Assembly (NCBI GenBank): GCA_019843655.1
Contig: JACDQD010000007.1
Span: 9,111,600-9,175,599, forward strand
Length of the DNA: 64,000 nucleotides
DNA from: Lethocerus indicus
Lineage: Eukaryota > Arthropoda > Insecta > Hemiptera > Belostomatidae
Direction of reading: 5' to 3'
Every line of letters begins with the position of its first letter. Positions within the stretch are counted from its first letter, which is position 1. Positions 12,168 through 23,108 of this stretch are shown in pieces. The position numbers and the translations under genes are program-made. The notes under the pieces were generated by a model that did not search any database, was not told where the DNA came from, and worked only from the letters and a program-made list of their open reading frames with translations.

Positions 12168-13654
12168 TGACCGAGTTGGCAGCTTTGTGGGCGAGCGCCT
12201 TAACGCACTTTCCTTTGAAAAGTTTAAAAATTTACACTTTAGATAAGATTCTTTAATAGCGATCTTAAGAAATTGACCTAGTTTAAGAAGAAACAGAATC
12301 ACCTCGGAATAACTCGTAGAAGGTTCTATGACTTCTATGTCCTCTTTCTTGCGTTTAAATGCTGCCTAGAATTAAACAAAATGAATACATTTAACTTGTT
12401 ATAAACGCTTCTTGTCTTAATATACTGGTATACTCTGGATTTTGCAATTTAAACTTCCTCGAAGCGTTAAAAATTTAAAATTAAAACACTTTTTTTAAAA
12501 CAATGTGGGCATTGCGCATATTTTGTACCCACCTTCTCTTCCGATTTTGGAACACTTTTGGTACTTTTGACAAATTTTTCTTCTTCCCCTTCCATCCTAG
12601 TATCAGGATCCGTGACGTTTTCGATCCTTAAATTACAGAAAAGTTACATATTATCGGTCTGTAGATCGGTAGAAAGATGATTTTTTAACGATCCCTCATT
12701 TGAAAAGGTAAACGATCCCTCTTTTATCGTTAAAAGGAAAAGGAAGTACTATTATAGTAATAATATACTGATACAAAACTAGTTCCCCTTTTATTTGAGG
12801 TCCGATCGTTCTACATTGAAATATGAAATTTAATAATGAGAGGAATTTTGGATGTTTGACTAAATTTTGAAACATTCAATGGTCTCCTTCATAGCTTTTG
12901 GGTTGGCATCTTGGTTTTTCGCGTAAGATGAGACAATTATTTTAGTACCGGACTCTTGCGACATTCGGGCACAAATAGTGCGATGCGGTGGGACGAAAAT
13001 ATACGAATTTGAACTTACGGTTGGCTGCCATTTTCTAAAGTTTCACTCGACAAATTGTGACTGTGATATTTTTTCCACGTTCTCTCTGCCGATATTTTTC
13101 TCGATTCTTCGGCCTCTATCTCTTGCTGTTCCTCCCTACGGATATATACAACTATCATAAATAAGGCGGGGATTCCGAATATCACTCCGAGCAATGTTCT
13201 CTCTACTCTGGCTTGTTTGATACTAAGCTAGACCGGCGAGCTTCATAGGGCGCCCGTGAATACCTCCTTCTGCACTTTTATTGAATCAAATATATTTCAT
13301 TCAGACGTTTTTTTAATAATTAAATGTTTTTAATAATTACACTTGTCTCAATTCAATTCAATTACAATTGAATTTGGACTTACTTAGGATCTATTAAAAT
13401 CCCCTCTCTGATTTCTAGGCCGCATATAATTTCTGAAAGCTGATCTTCTTTTACTCTCTTCTGAAGTGCCGTCAGGGACGGTTTGTTCAGACCAATCCAA
13501 CCGCCACGCCAGTAATATAAAAAAGAAAGATATTATCCCCAAGTGAATTTACCTCCTGGTTTCAGTTTCATCATACAAGTTTTAGTCTTTAATGATGAAC
13601 TTTAAAGATTACTTACCTTTCCTTCTTCCTTTCTTCTATATTTTCCTTACTCAT
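9544..13654 (-). CDS. Globin-fold protein with a long N-terminal extension, 11 exons
   Basis: Exons in transcript order: 13617-13654 (start MSKENIEERKK), 13384-13509, 13019-13135, 12533-12626, 12303-12365, 11812-11941, 11585-11635, 11191-11455, 10108-10327, 9794-9979 and 9544-9600 (stop TAG). Together they give about 448 codons with consistent phases. Residues 1-265 match nothing I know and include a Glu/Lys-rich stretch (about 55-145). From about residue 266 (LSIRQKNFIAGVFEQVK) the sequence follows helices A to H of globins. RQQSHSS supplies a candidate distal His (E7, about 325), and KLANCHAKFG a candidate proximal His (F8, about 357). The 32-residue spacing equals that of neuroglobin and cytoglobin. 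The introns before exons 9 and 10 are phase 2 and phase 0, near the classic globin B12.2 and G7.0 sites. The helix A Trp is replaced by Phe. Oxygen binding, sensing or another haem role cannot be told from sequence. The acceptor before exon 2 is not AG. Gene model about 0.85; globin assignment about 0.75. Confidence 0.8.
12113..12164. repeat. (TA)n microsatellite in a globin-like gene intron
   Basis: About 26 TA units lie in the intron between exons 5 and 6 of the globin-like gene. Confidence 0.95.
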
Positions 13655-13835
13655 ATCGAACTTGGCTGAACTATTCTAGAGTGTGTTCTAAGACTCAAAT
13701 AGCACTTAGAACGAAATCTGTCGCCATGGTAACTGTAATGATGTCATAGAACAACATTATCTTTCCCAATTCCTTATAACCTGCCTCTAACACATGTAAT
13801 ATTTGTTTTGAGAATTAAGTTTTTCCTATTGGACA

Positions 13836-13878
<43 letters not shown>

Positions 13879-14063
13879 TGTGTGTGTGTACACAACTCAG
13901 GGAGTGAAGTAAACAAATGGGAATCAAAATGAGAATGTTTTTGTTTTAATATTATTATGGCAGTTGCCAGCAGGGATAACAACTGGTAAGGATTAATTTT
14001 TTATTTTGTTTAATGTCCTTATCTGATAATCAATCACACAATTTGTTATATAAATATTTCTCA
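13655..14063. promoter_or_regulatory. Spacer upstream of the globin-like gene
   Basis: This stretch separates the globin-like start codon from the possible distal 3' end of the next minus-strand gene, so it should hold the globin-like promoter. It contains a compound microsatellite at 13840-13889, TA units followed by TG units. No clear TATA box or other core element was recognised. Confidence 0.35.
13840..13889. repeat. Compound (TA)n(TG)n microsatellite
   Basis: TA units run from about 13840 to 13875 and pass directly into a short GTGTGT tract. It sits about 190 bp upstream of the globin-like start codon. Confidence 0.9.
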
Positions 14064-14069
14064 TTTATT
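14064..14069 (-). terminator. Candidate distal AATAAA poly(A) signal
   Basis: TTTATT on the plus strand, followed on the minus strand by AT-rich DNA. It is the last plausible signal before the globin-like gene. Confidence 0.25.
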
Positions 14070-17000
14070 TGTATTTTGTACAATTTATAATCTACACAAT
14101 ATTACAATTTGTACAGATTGTTAATAAGAAAAATATTATTAAAGTATTTAAACTCTTACGATACTATATACATAGAAAATAGTTAACTATATAATGATAT
14201 AGTTCATTTGACAAGACTCTGGTTTAACATTTATTTTATATTTATTTACATTTTTTGAAAGGATGCTCTGATGACTATTATTAATCTAATAGTATAGTTT
14301 ATTTATTGGTTGTCTAAAAACAAGATTTAATTATCTTTCAGTGTTTTTGTTTGCTGTTATTGTATGGCACAACTGCACACACTATTGGAATAGAACATGC
14401 ACTAGAAATAAAACATCATTTCATACAAATACAGAAAGTACAAATACCTAAATAATAATAACAAAACAAATATTTAGATTATATTTCATATGGCTCAGTT
14501 TATACATTACACCAGAGCATATCCACAAATATTATAAAAATGTAATTGTTATAATCGTTTACATATTTATTATTATATAACATAATCACATCGTTGAAAG
14601 TGTGCATCAATTTTATTTACATGTAATATGGATGCACTTGAAGTTAATATAAAGCCTACAAGAGTTGATACATATTAAATCTTGGGCTAGTGTGCTGGTG
14701 TCATATAGCTATGTAGCCACACCAGTCTAATCTTATTTAGCAATTCGATAGTTCACTTGATATTAGCTAAGGAACAAAAGTTATACACATGTTGTGTGAG
14801 TGCCTGTACATTTGTACAGTGAATGGTGAGTACATGTACTGGTTAATACAATAGGTAATATTTGGAAGGGATGAGTTTGATACTGCTGCTTTTGTTCATA
14901 AAATTAAGGAAGGGGAAAAATCTAGATTAATAATAAAATATTCACTTTTGTAAAATAATTTTTGTTATCCTTCAGATTATGTAAAAATTAACCATGTCTG
15001 ATACTGATTTTAATAAGACTTTTTAAAATTCCACTTCATTTATATTACAACTAGCTTTGGTTTTTCTTTCCATGACCCGTTTAGAAATTTAAAAAATATT
15101 AAAATTATATATCAAGATTTACCATATCTGTGGTCTAAATTATTTTTAATAAAAGATGAGTAATGAGCCAATCATATAAACATTTAATTTTGAATAAATA
15201 ATGTTTTATTTCACTATTTGTTGCAGTAAGGATTTTTTGTTAGTTCCAGATTGGGTCAGAATGGGTTTAAAATTAAAAATCCTGTGTATATGAAATGTAT
15301 CAATGAAAAACATTATAAATCTATTACTTCTTACTGTTATTACTAGATCATAATCACAGTCACATGAAATACTGTTCTGTATTTTATGTTCTCATGGAAT
15401 AGTAATGTGGAAGGTATTTATAGTTCAGGATTTGGTTAATTAATTTTGGTTATCCAAAATGAATGACTCTTAAAAGAAATTAAGTGAAAAATGTTTCTCA
15501 ATAAAAAGAAGATTAGAACACACAGTTAAAAAAATTACAAATGGTTTTTTTGGTAATATCATATCACTCTCTTTTTGTTGCCAAATCTGAAAATTGAAAC
15601 TTGCAAATTTTACAAATATTTCAATTTAATTACATGTTTATAATTGTATAGCAAATAAAATATGTCCATGCCTGTTAGTAGATCAATTTTAATTTAACAG
15701 GGATAAAAATTAGAAAACAAGGAGAACCTAATATATATTACAATTTTAGTGATTTGTCTACAAGTTCATTTTTTCATGTTCAAACATTGCATAACAAATT
15801 ATTCTTTTAATTCAAACATTTACAAATAAATTCATTTTTACTTTATCAACAGAAGTAAATGTGTATGTAGTTTTAATATGTATGGAACTATAAATTATAC
15901 ATTTGTTTAATCTCATTTTGTAACTGTTATAATCTACTGATGTAATTATTAACACAGTAATAATATCTGAATTTTAAATAAATTGTAGTTTCACTCAGAA
16001 ATGTACATTCCAATTAATTTTCTGCATTAGTTAGAAATAGAGGAAAATGCAGAATAGTTTATGTTATTATGATTTGAAAAAGATAAGATTAAATCAATTT
16101 AAGAAACTGCTTTCATTAATATAGTAATATGATTCCTGGTAACAAGTTCTGTTCAATTAGTCATTATACTGATTTACGTTTTTTTTATAAAAATATATAA
16201 ACAGTATTAGTCAGCAATCTGCTTTAAACAATTTCATAGAATACGCTGGGCAGAAAATTAATCAGAAAAAATGTACTGTATTAATACTATCTCATATCAG
16301 TCAAATTCTAAGCTATTTGAGTCTACGACAGTGGTTCCCCTCTGTTTCATTTCGTAAGTACGCAACAAATAATTCATGTATGTGACAAAACCAGGTTGTA
16401 GAAAGTATCCAACTTTGGTTTAATGAAAAGTAAAAATTACTTTGAGGCACCAATGATTACTTTGAAGTGCAAATATTTTACAGTTGAGTAAATTAAAATT
16501 AGGTAGATGTGAACATTTCAATTGACTTAATAAATTGTATAGCACCAGGAAAAAATTAATAAACCTTATTTAGCATAAGCTGGTACAATCCGCACAGTCC
16601 TCAAACTGTAGATAAAGAAGAAATATAGCACTTTAACTTCCCTGAGTGTCCTGGAGAGTAAATACTTAATAAAGGGTACATTGGAATAATGAGCTTATTA
16701 GAAAATTTAAATTGCACAAGTCAGTTTATAAATTAATCACCTTAGCCTTATTAATACAATAGATCACGGAGTACTACAAGGACTCGATGATAAAATTAAG
16801 AGATATATACAATTAAAAACGAATTAAAAAATAAAAAGAAAAATGAAAGAGGTCGTAGAGACCATATTATTGTATCAAAGACCTTATGTAACCGACAATT
16901 TCGCAGTCAATCCTTTTTATACGAACGTATCAAGGGTAGACTAGACAACATAATTTTTTCCATATCATGACAAAGTCCCTTTACATTCCGTCTGTCGGGA

Positions 17001-17006
17001 TTTATT
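17001..17006 (-). terminator. Candidate proximal AATAAA poly(A) signal
   Basis: AATAAA on the minus strand about 310 bp past the stop codon of the two-TM gene; the simplest 3' end for that gene. Confidence 0.4.
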
Positions 17007-17316
17007 ATCTCCTGACGATTTTATCTTTCATACTCGGATAAAGATTATTTTGTCCCTTAACAACGACTACAACGTCCAATACTGTGTGTTAAGAAGACAA
17101 AAAAGAAGAAACGTCAACAGGACCGAATTTCATAGGCCACCCCTGCTATCGCGAAATATAGATAAATCGATCGACCGACTCTCGGGTGCGGCGCGGGGGA
17201 CGATGAGGCGTCGACCCCGGGAAGCGAACTAACTGGGGAACCATTGGCGTATACGCAATTTAGAGCAAGAATAATGGCCCGAGTAAGTGGTCTAAGAGGC
17301 GGCCGCGGGACCGATA

Positions 17317-20300
17317 TCACAAGTGTGCCAGAATTTCCATCTGGTCGTGGTTGTTCCTGGGTGGAGGATGATGGTGGAGTGTCTCGGGGCCGGATATGGT
17401 GACGATGACTGGTCCGGTGGGCTCCTCGGCGCTCTGGACGATGGTGACGGTGTTCTCCTTGGCGGGGAGGGCGGTGGCGGCCAGCTGGTGGGCCACCAGG
17501 TGCTGGTCCTTGCCGGTGCCGCCCCCGCCACTGACGCCCCCGACCACGCCGGTCTCTTCCCCCTCTTCCCGCTCCCGCTCCTGCTGCCGGCTCACCGTCA
17601 CCGTCCCTAGGCCCCCTCCGCCCACCACCTGGCTCGTGTTCGACACCTGCCTCGAGTGCTGCGTCGTTCCGACCCCCAGCTCGGTGCTCGTTCGCGACCT
17701 GTAGCTCGGCGGCCTGCTGTACTCGGGCGGACTGCAAAGATCTCTCCTTCCTAGACCGAGCCCGCCTCTGTAACCCAAACTAACCCAGTCAGTCTAGCTA
17801 TATCATAATGCTAATTAACAAGCTTTAACTCTGGAAATATAAACGGGTAAAACAAATTTCAACATTTTCAACCAATAATGATTGCACTTCATACTCGACC
17901 GTAATCTACCACGTACTGGTGGTAAAGAGAATAAATGAACCTTACTCGAGGGGTGGAACTAGCAGAAAAGAAAGAAATGTACTTTTTAATAGTTCGAGAG
18001 TATTAAATAATAATCGGTTCGGCCGAATGGCCGTTTCGGCAAGTAGGCCCAAAGAAGTGTGAAACTGCCTACGATCTAAACGAGACTCGACGTCAAATAT
18101 AGTGCAGCTTACCTAAGTAGAGTGGAGGGATGTGATCGATAGGTAGGGGGTGGACTTGCGGTATTATGCCTGTCGAGAAGGAGTAGCCTTAGCCTGTACT
18201 CCTGCATGCTCGCCTGGTACGAGGGCGGTGGCGCCCGGTACTGGAACTCTGGATACATCATCGCTAAAAATAACTGACGTTTATAAATATATCCTATATG
18301 CGAAAGAACTTTTCCTGAACTCAATTTATCCTTGAAAAGATAATAAAAATAATAAGATAATAACTATATTAGTACAACTCATTAGTTTTAAACTGAAATT
18401 AAGTTTATTTACCGGCGTATGGATGGTGGGGACGGCCGTAGGAAGGTGGCAACCTGGGGAGAAACCTCCTGTTGACCTCCTGGAATTCGTTGGAGGCGGT
18501 ACCGGAGGATGAGGTGACGAGGCCGAGGATGGCCCTGCAAGAGGCGACTCCCATTCCGCCCCCAGTGCCGCCTCCGCCCTCCTGCGACATCAGCCTCCAG
18601 CCTACTCCGCTCACTGTCACCAGCACTATCCCCACACCTGCTCAAGTCCGGATCGTTAATAAAAACACACTGGCTACTATCCATTATCGAGGAATTGACT
18701 ATTTACTTTCTTTGAATTTAATCATAGTCAGTTTCAAATCGGGGTTATGTCGGAATCAAAACGTTGGAAACGTTATTAGATAATACGTTGTAAAATGATA
18801 ATATCGGCAGCAAGTAAGCCAACAGAACAGTATGGGTAATGTTAAGATATACAATATGTCGTTATTCCGTTTGGGTAAACGGGTCGGAGCGAAAATATGA
18901 GCCGAAATTAAATCTGTGAGCGACATTCAAAAATCTTCGGAAAAATATATTCGGGAAGGAAGAAAGAATGATTGTAAATCTGTAACTTTTATATTGAATC
19001 AGGCGGGCGGAAAAGTCGCTCGGGCCCAGGAAACGGCGGCAGCCCCCGCAGTGGAATATTGATTCGATTTCGAGCTTATTCGAGGAGTTTGACTCTAGAC
19101 CGGTGAAACACGAGCAGTTGCAAGGCCTAACCAATAATTCAGACTACGTTTCTTGACGACAGATTTCTTGGCTCAACTTTTCGGACGAACGACATCGGGG
19201 ACCCAGAATCTCCGGTCTATATGTGGCCAAACCAACCGGTCTAAGTTAACTCCGGTTCGTCTCGCCGGGAATAAATATTATTTTATTCTCCTAAACGACA
19301 CTGACAGGCATCGTGATACCCACATTGTTTTTATGCCGTAAGTATTTTTCTCTGTTTATTATATATTTTGCTACGCATTTTTCCGAACAGCAGTATCAGG
19401 GGAATTTCCCTTTTTGTGAGCAGAAATTCGGGCAGTGGTTGTGGACCATTAATAATAGTAAGTGAACACATCAATTCATTAGTCGCCATGGAGACCGTAA
19501 ATCTCTTTCAACCTGCCTTCGGGAGTACTTGGCAACGGTTGTCCGCTCATAACTTGCCCACTAAAATTAGGTTCCGGTTATTGCCGCGCAACTGGTTTCT
19601 ATGAACTCGGCTAATGCGTATTGTCTGACGCCTTCTAATAAATGGAGGCAAATCGTTACGGTTTGCCCGAAGAGTGAAAAGGAAGGAAGAGTGATATCCA
19701 GGCCCAAATTGAGCTCCCGGACCCGGCCCCAACAGAAAATTCAATTTAGCTTGTCAAAATCCGTGACACTTAGCGGTCGGCGGTGACCCCACCTCCCCCT
19801 CTTTGTTTTTCACTTCGGATTAATTTCGGTAAAATAACTTTAATAATTAATATGACGGGTCGAGACTGAAAAACGATCCCAACTTTTGGAAGGGCCAAGA
19901 CCCCCACGTCACTCAAACTCCGATTTGTCACGGTTCACTTGTTAACATTTTGTACTATATACCACCCGGTCGGAAATTAATGACGGTCCTCGGCTGACAT
20001 TCGGCCCACTAAATTCCCGACGATCAAAGCTTCACCCTCCAAACGTTTTCCACCCCAGCCCCCCGGACTCTAGTTTCAGAAATTTGAATTGCCGAATTCA
20101 TGCTCTTTCGCAGGACCCGACGAATTATAAGTTAATTTAAATTATAATTAGGTATTGTGCTGGTAGTGCAGATCCGTCCTTTTGTATACAAAGAAATTAT
20201 TACAGTAGTTTAATAATAATAATCATAAAGAAGTGTATTTGCAAGTTTACAGTGTATACACAGCGGGAATGTACAGATCACGATTTAGACTGTTCCATTA

Positions 20301-20721
20301 TAGTACTTAATTTAGTTTTAATCTAAACGGATGTTACCGAGACAGAAGGAACTGTCTGCGAAGATTGAAACAATTACGAGTGGGATAATCGAAACTCCAC
20401 TGCAGTCAGTTTATCGGATATTAAGACCGTTTCGTTATTTGGTATATCATTTTGTAATCTCACTGATGGAATTCGAATATACGTACGTGTCGTGTGTTAT
20501 TTTCAATAAGTCTAGCAGTAAAACGTAGAGGCTCACCTATCATTAGGAGTGCGACTGTGAGGTGGTGGGGTGCGGTGGCCCTGGTGGCTCCGAGGACGGT
20601 GCCGACGAGGGCGCAGCAGACCCCAACGGTGAGCAGGAGCAACATCAGCCATCTGATCGAGAGGGCCGCCGGGCTCAACAGCCCGCAGCACGATTTAGGC
20701 ACCTCCCTGTACACAGAAGCC
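17317..20721 (-). CDS. Two-transmembrane protein with five PPxY motifs, 5' exon(s) missing
   Basis: Exons in transcript order are 20537-20721, 18413-18637, 18113-18263 and 17317-17767 (stop at 17317). All have GT-AG sites and matching phases. They give about 336 codons. The first needs an upstream exon ending in phase 2, which I did not find. A KSCCG juxtamembrane block is followed by TM1 (SIRWLMLLLLTVGVCCALVG) and TM2, which spans the first intron (LTVALLMIG joined to VGIVLVTVSGVGW). The rest is a proline- and glycine-rich tail with LPPSY, PPPSY, PPPTY, SPPEY and RPPSY. Such PPxY motifs bind WW domains, classically those of Nedd4-family ubiquitin ligases, so an adaptor or regulated-trafficking role is inferred. 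The block around PPPSYQASMQEYRLRLLLL looks like a conserved element, but I cannot name the family. Confidence 0.85.
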
Positions 20722-20951
20722 CTGCAAAACGAGAGGAAAAACAATCAGCTCCTGCAGTCAACTGTCTCCAGTATCGTCGGGCGTTGACAACAGCCGAGAT
20801 AGGACCTCGTTACTCGTGAAGGGAAAAAAGGGGGAAGGGACTGTGGGAAAATATGGGGTTTCCGTACGGTTTCTACCCGGTAAAGAGGCGGGCTGCGAGC
20901 GGGACGCTCACCGGGTACACAGAACGGGCTGATGACTAAACAGTGCCAGTC

Positions 20952-21008
20952 CTAATGACCGGGACCGCCTCTGTACGAGGGCGGCGGCCGCGTGCCCGGG
21001 CCGTTAGC
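20952..21008 (-). CDS. Possible short terminal exon with a PPPSY motif
   Basis: After an acceptor TTAG at 21009-21012, 18 codons followed by TAG read as a Gly/Pro-rich tail containing RPPPSYRGGPG. It is GC-rich and phase 0. It lies about 230 bp upstream of the first identified exon of the two-TM gene on the same strand, and the motif resembles that gene's tail. The phase does not allow direct splicing into the 20721 exon, so it would belong to an alternative or separate transcript. A chance match is quite possible. Confidence 0.2.
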   Translation of the reverse strand, partial: ANGPGTRPPPSYRGGPGH

Positions 21009-22727
21009 CTAACCGTCCTGTATTTATCACCATAGACGCGATGCCGCGCCCACCACAACTACATACCGCGCTATTTTATCACTTTCGATATGACATCGAC
21101 ACCCTCAATAAAAAATTAAATAGCCGTAGACGACAATCTAGGGGAGTATATTTTCCAACTGTAGACCGACTTGTCCTCTTGCTGGCACGTGAGAAGTGAA
21201 TAAGTGAAACCATTATCGACAACCAAAAAATGAAGTGAAAACCGAAATTTCATAACCACCGTGAGCTTAGTGCAACATTCGTCATAATTCTAAACGACGG
21301 GGTCGGGGGTCTAGAATTAAGAACGAAATACACAGGTCTCGGGATAGGAATTGGCGGGCGGGCCGAACCTAAGGTAATTGTCGGGGCCCGACTTCTCTAA
21401 CATCATTACCGGGCGGCGTCTGTAACGTTGTTTCTCGAGGCCTGTTTAAAACCGGCGGTGGAGATCCCGGGTCAAAAGCCCGGGGATTAAACCATAATTG
21501 TAGGGCTTTTAGGAGGGATGGGGCGATGCCTTCACCCAGTCGGGAAACTGAATTCATATTTTAAAGCCCCATTAGTGTTGGTGGGCCCTTTCGACCGTGG
21601 ACTTCCGACATTCAATCGGTCCCCGGTCCCCCACAATTGAATTCGTTTTTATTTTATTTTTCAGAAACTCCCCCCCGCCTCTTAAGTTCAATACTGTATA
21701 ATTCGAGGCCGGGGGCCAGCAAAAAGGGTTAGGGAGAGTGGGACGCTTCACAAATATCGAGGACCTTTTTTGTATCGGTCCAGACAGGGGCTCTTCGCTT
21801 ATTTCCCAATCGAATTCGGTCTGGAATTGAGTATAAATGTTTTTACAACTTACTGAGGCGTAACATGAATCTCTCACACACCCTATTCTTGCGTATTATA
21901 TATATACACACACCGTATTATATACATAAACACATGCACCGCTACGTACCTAAAAATTCATTAAAAATTTATATGATATTAATTGTGTAATTCATAATAG
22001 TTTCGTTTTAAATTTAGAAGGTTAGTTTATTAAATCCTGCTCGTTTTTCAAGAGGTTATGTATTTTCACTACTAAATATTAAACTAGTTAAACTCGACCG
22101 GTTGGTGTTATGCGGGACGAGTATCTATTACCCCGTACGGGTTGCAGTAATTCCTTAGCAGTTATCATCAAATTAATTTTTCCCATAGAAAATCTATTAT
22201 TCTCCACTTCATAGTAAAATATAAACGGAATATTTACTTTCCATTATATTTTGGGTGTCCTAGGCTTTCACATACGACCGCTCATCAATCCTGATTTCTC
22301 AGTGTTTCGAGACAGCGCGTCAAATGAAAACAGATTTTAGGTGGCGCTGCCACCTTTTCTGGGCAAGAAACCTTTCAGTTCAATCTCAATTTTCATCATT
22401 TCAATTTACATTACACGATAAAACATTGTTGAATACAAACGCGTATCGAATTGCAATGTTTAAACTACATAGCTCTTATATTAAAGACTATAAACCGTTC
22501 ATTGAGATATTACATGCTTCAACTGAATCCAGTCTAGGACGTATACACGTACACATACATACATATCTTCGTAATTAGTTGAACTTATGCTAGCCCGGTT
22601 TTAGCCTGTCGAGAACGTCAGTAGCATTCAGTAGCATAGCGAGCTGCCGGTAAGGTACTATGCCAGCCGATATGTCGGTTAGTAACAGAATACAGCTGAC
22701 GATAATGAGAAGCGGATACCGAGTGAC
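21009..22727. other. Non-coding stretch, mixed composition
   Basis: No credible exon was seen. GC-rich patches near 21.3-21.8 kb give way to AT-rich DNA at about 21.9-22.5 kb. It lies upstream of, or within a first intron of, the two-TM gene. Confidence 0.4.
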
Positions 22728-23108
22728 CCGTAACCCACCCACCGTAACGTCGTTCGGCTTTACCGTTGACCGTTGACATTTTTTTACCTTAAACGAATGA
22801 GCTAAATTAATTTTTTTAAATGAAACTAGTACTTTAAATCGTCGCGACGAGGAACAGGCGATCGAAAAAAGTAAACGCTACCATCTAATGGAGGGGTAGG
22901 GAAGCGGCTGCGGTGAGGTGCCCGGGGGGCGTTTGCATATTCATGGTCGGCGTGGGCGTTACGCCGTGCCGGGCAATGCGGGGTAGGCTAAAGCTTTTAA
23001 ATCCCCCGCCGTTTCCAGAGACAAGGAGGCGGAAAAAATGAGGGAGGAAGTGGCGGCTATTGGGCCACCTGTCCACCGGCTACGGACCGTAACCCACCCA
23101 CCGTAACG
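22728..23108. repeat. Direct repeat of a 22-bp motif, 359 bp apart
   Basis: The same 22 bases occur at 22728-22749 and 23087-23108. They begin CCGTAACCCACCCACC and contain CCGTAAC twice. Similar bases continue downstream of both copies and include TACCGTTGA. The interval is GC-rich and includes an ATGAATATGCAAAC-type POU/octamer-like word near 22931-22944 (minus strand). It could be paired regulatory sites or a small duplication. Confidence 0.7.

Larger units (their letters stand above)
14064..17316 (-). other. AT-rich region, possible long 3' UTR of the two-TM gene
   Basis: No convincing ORF lies in these 3.2 kb. The stretch directly follows the stop codon of the two-TM protein gene, is strongly AT-rich up to about 16.9 kb, and is then mixed. 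A minus-strand AATAAA at 17001-17006 could end a short 3' UTR of about 310 bp. Another at 14064-14069 could end a long isoform. Which is used cannot be judged from sequence, and the AT-rich part may simply be intergenic. Confidence 0.35.

Noticed and set aside
17323..17704. Several 80-200-codon ORFs over the last exon of the PPxY gene
   Set aside because: They are shadow frames of a GC-rich coding exon; only the frame that continues across the splice sites is kept.
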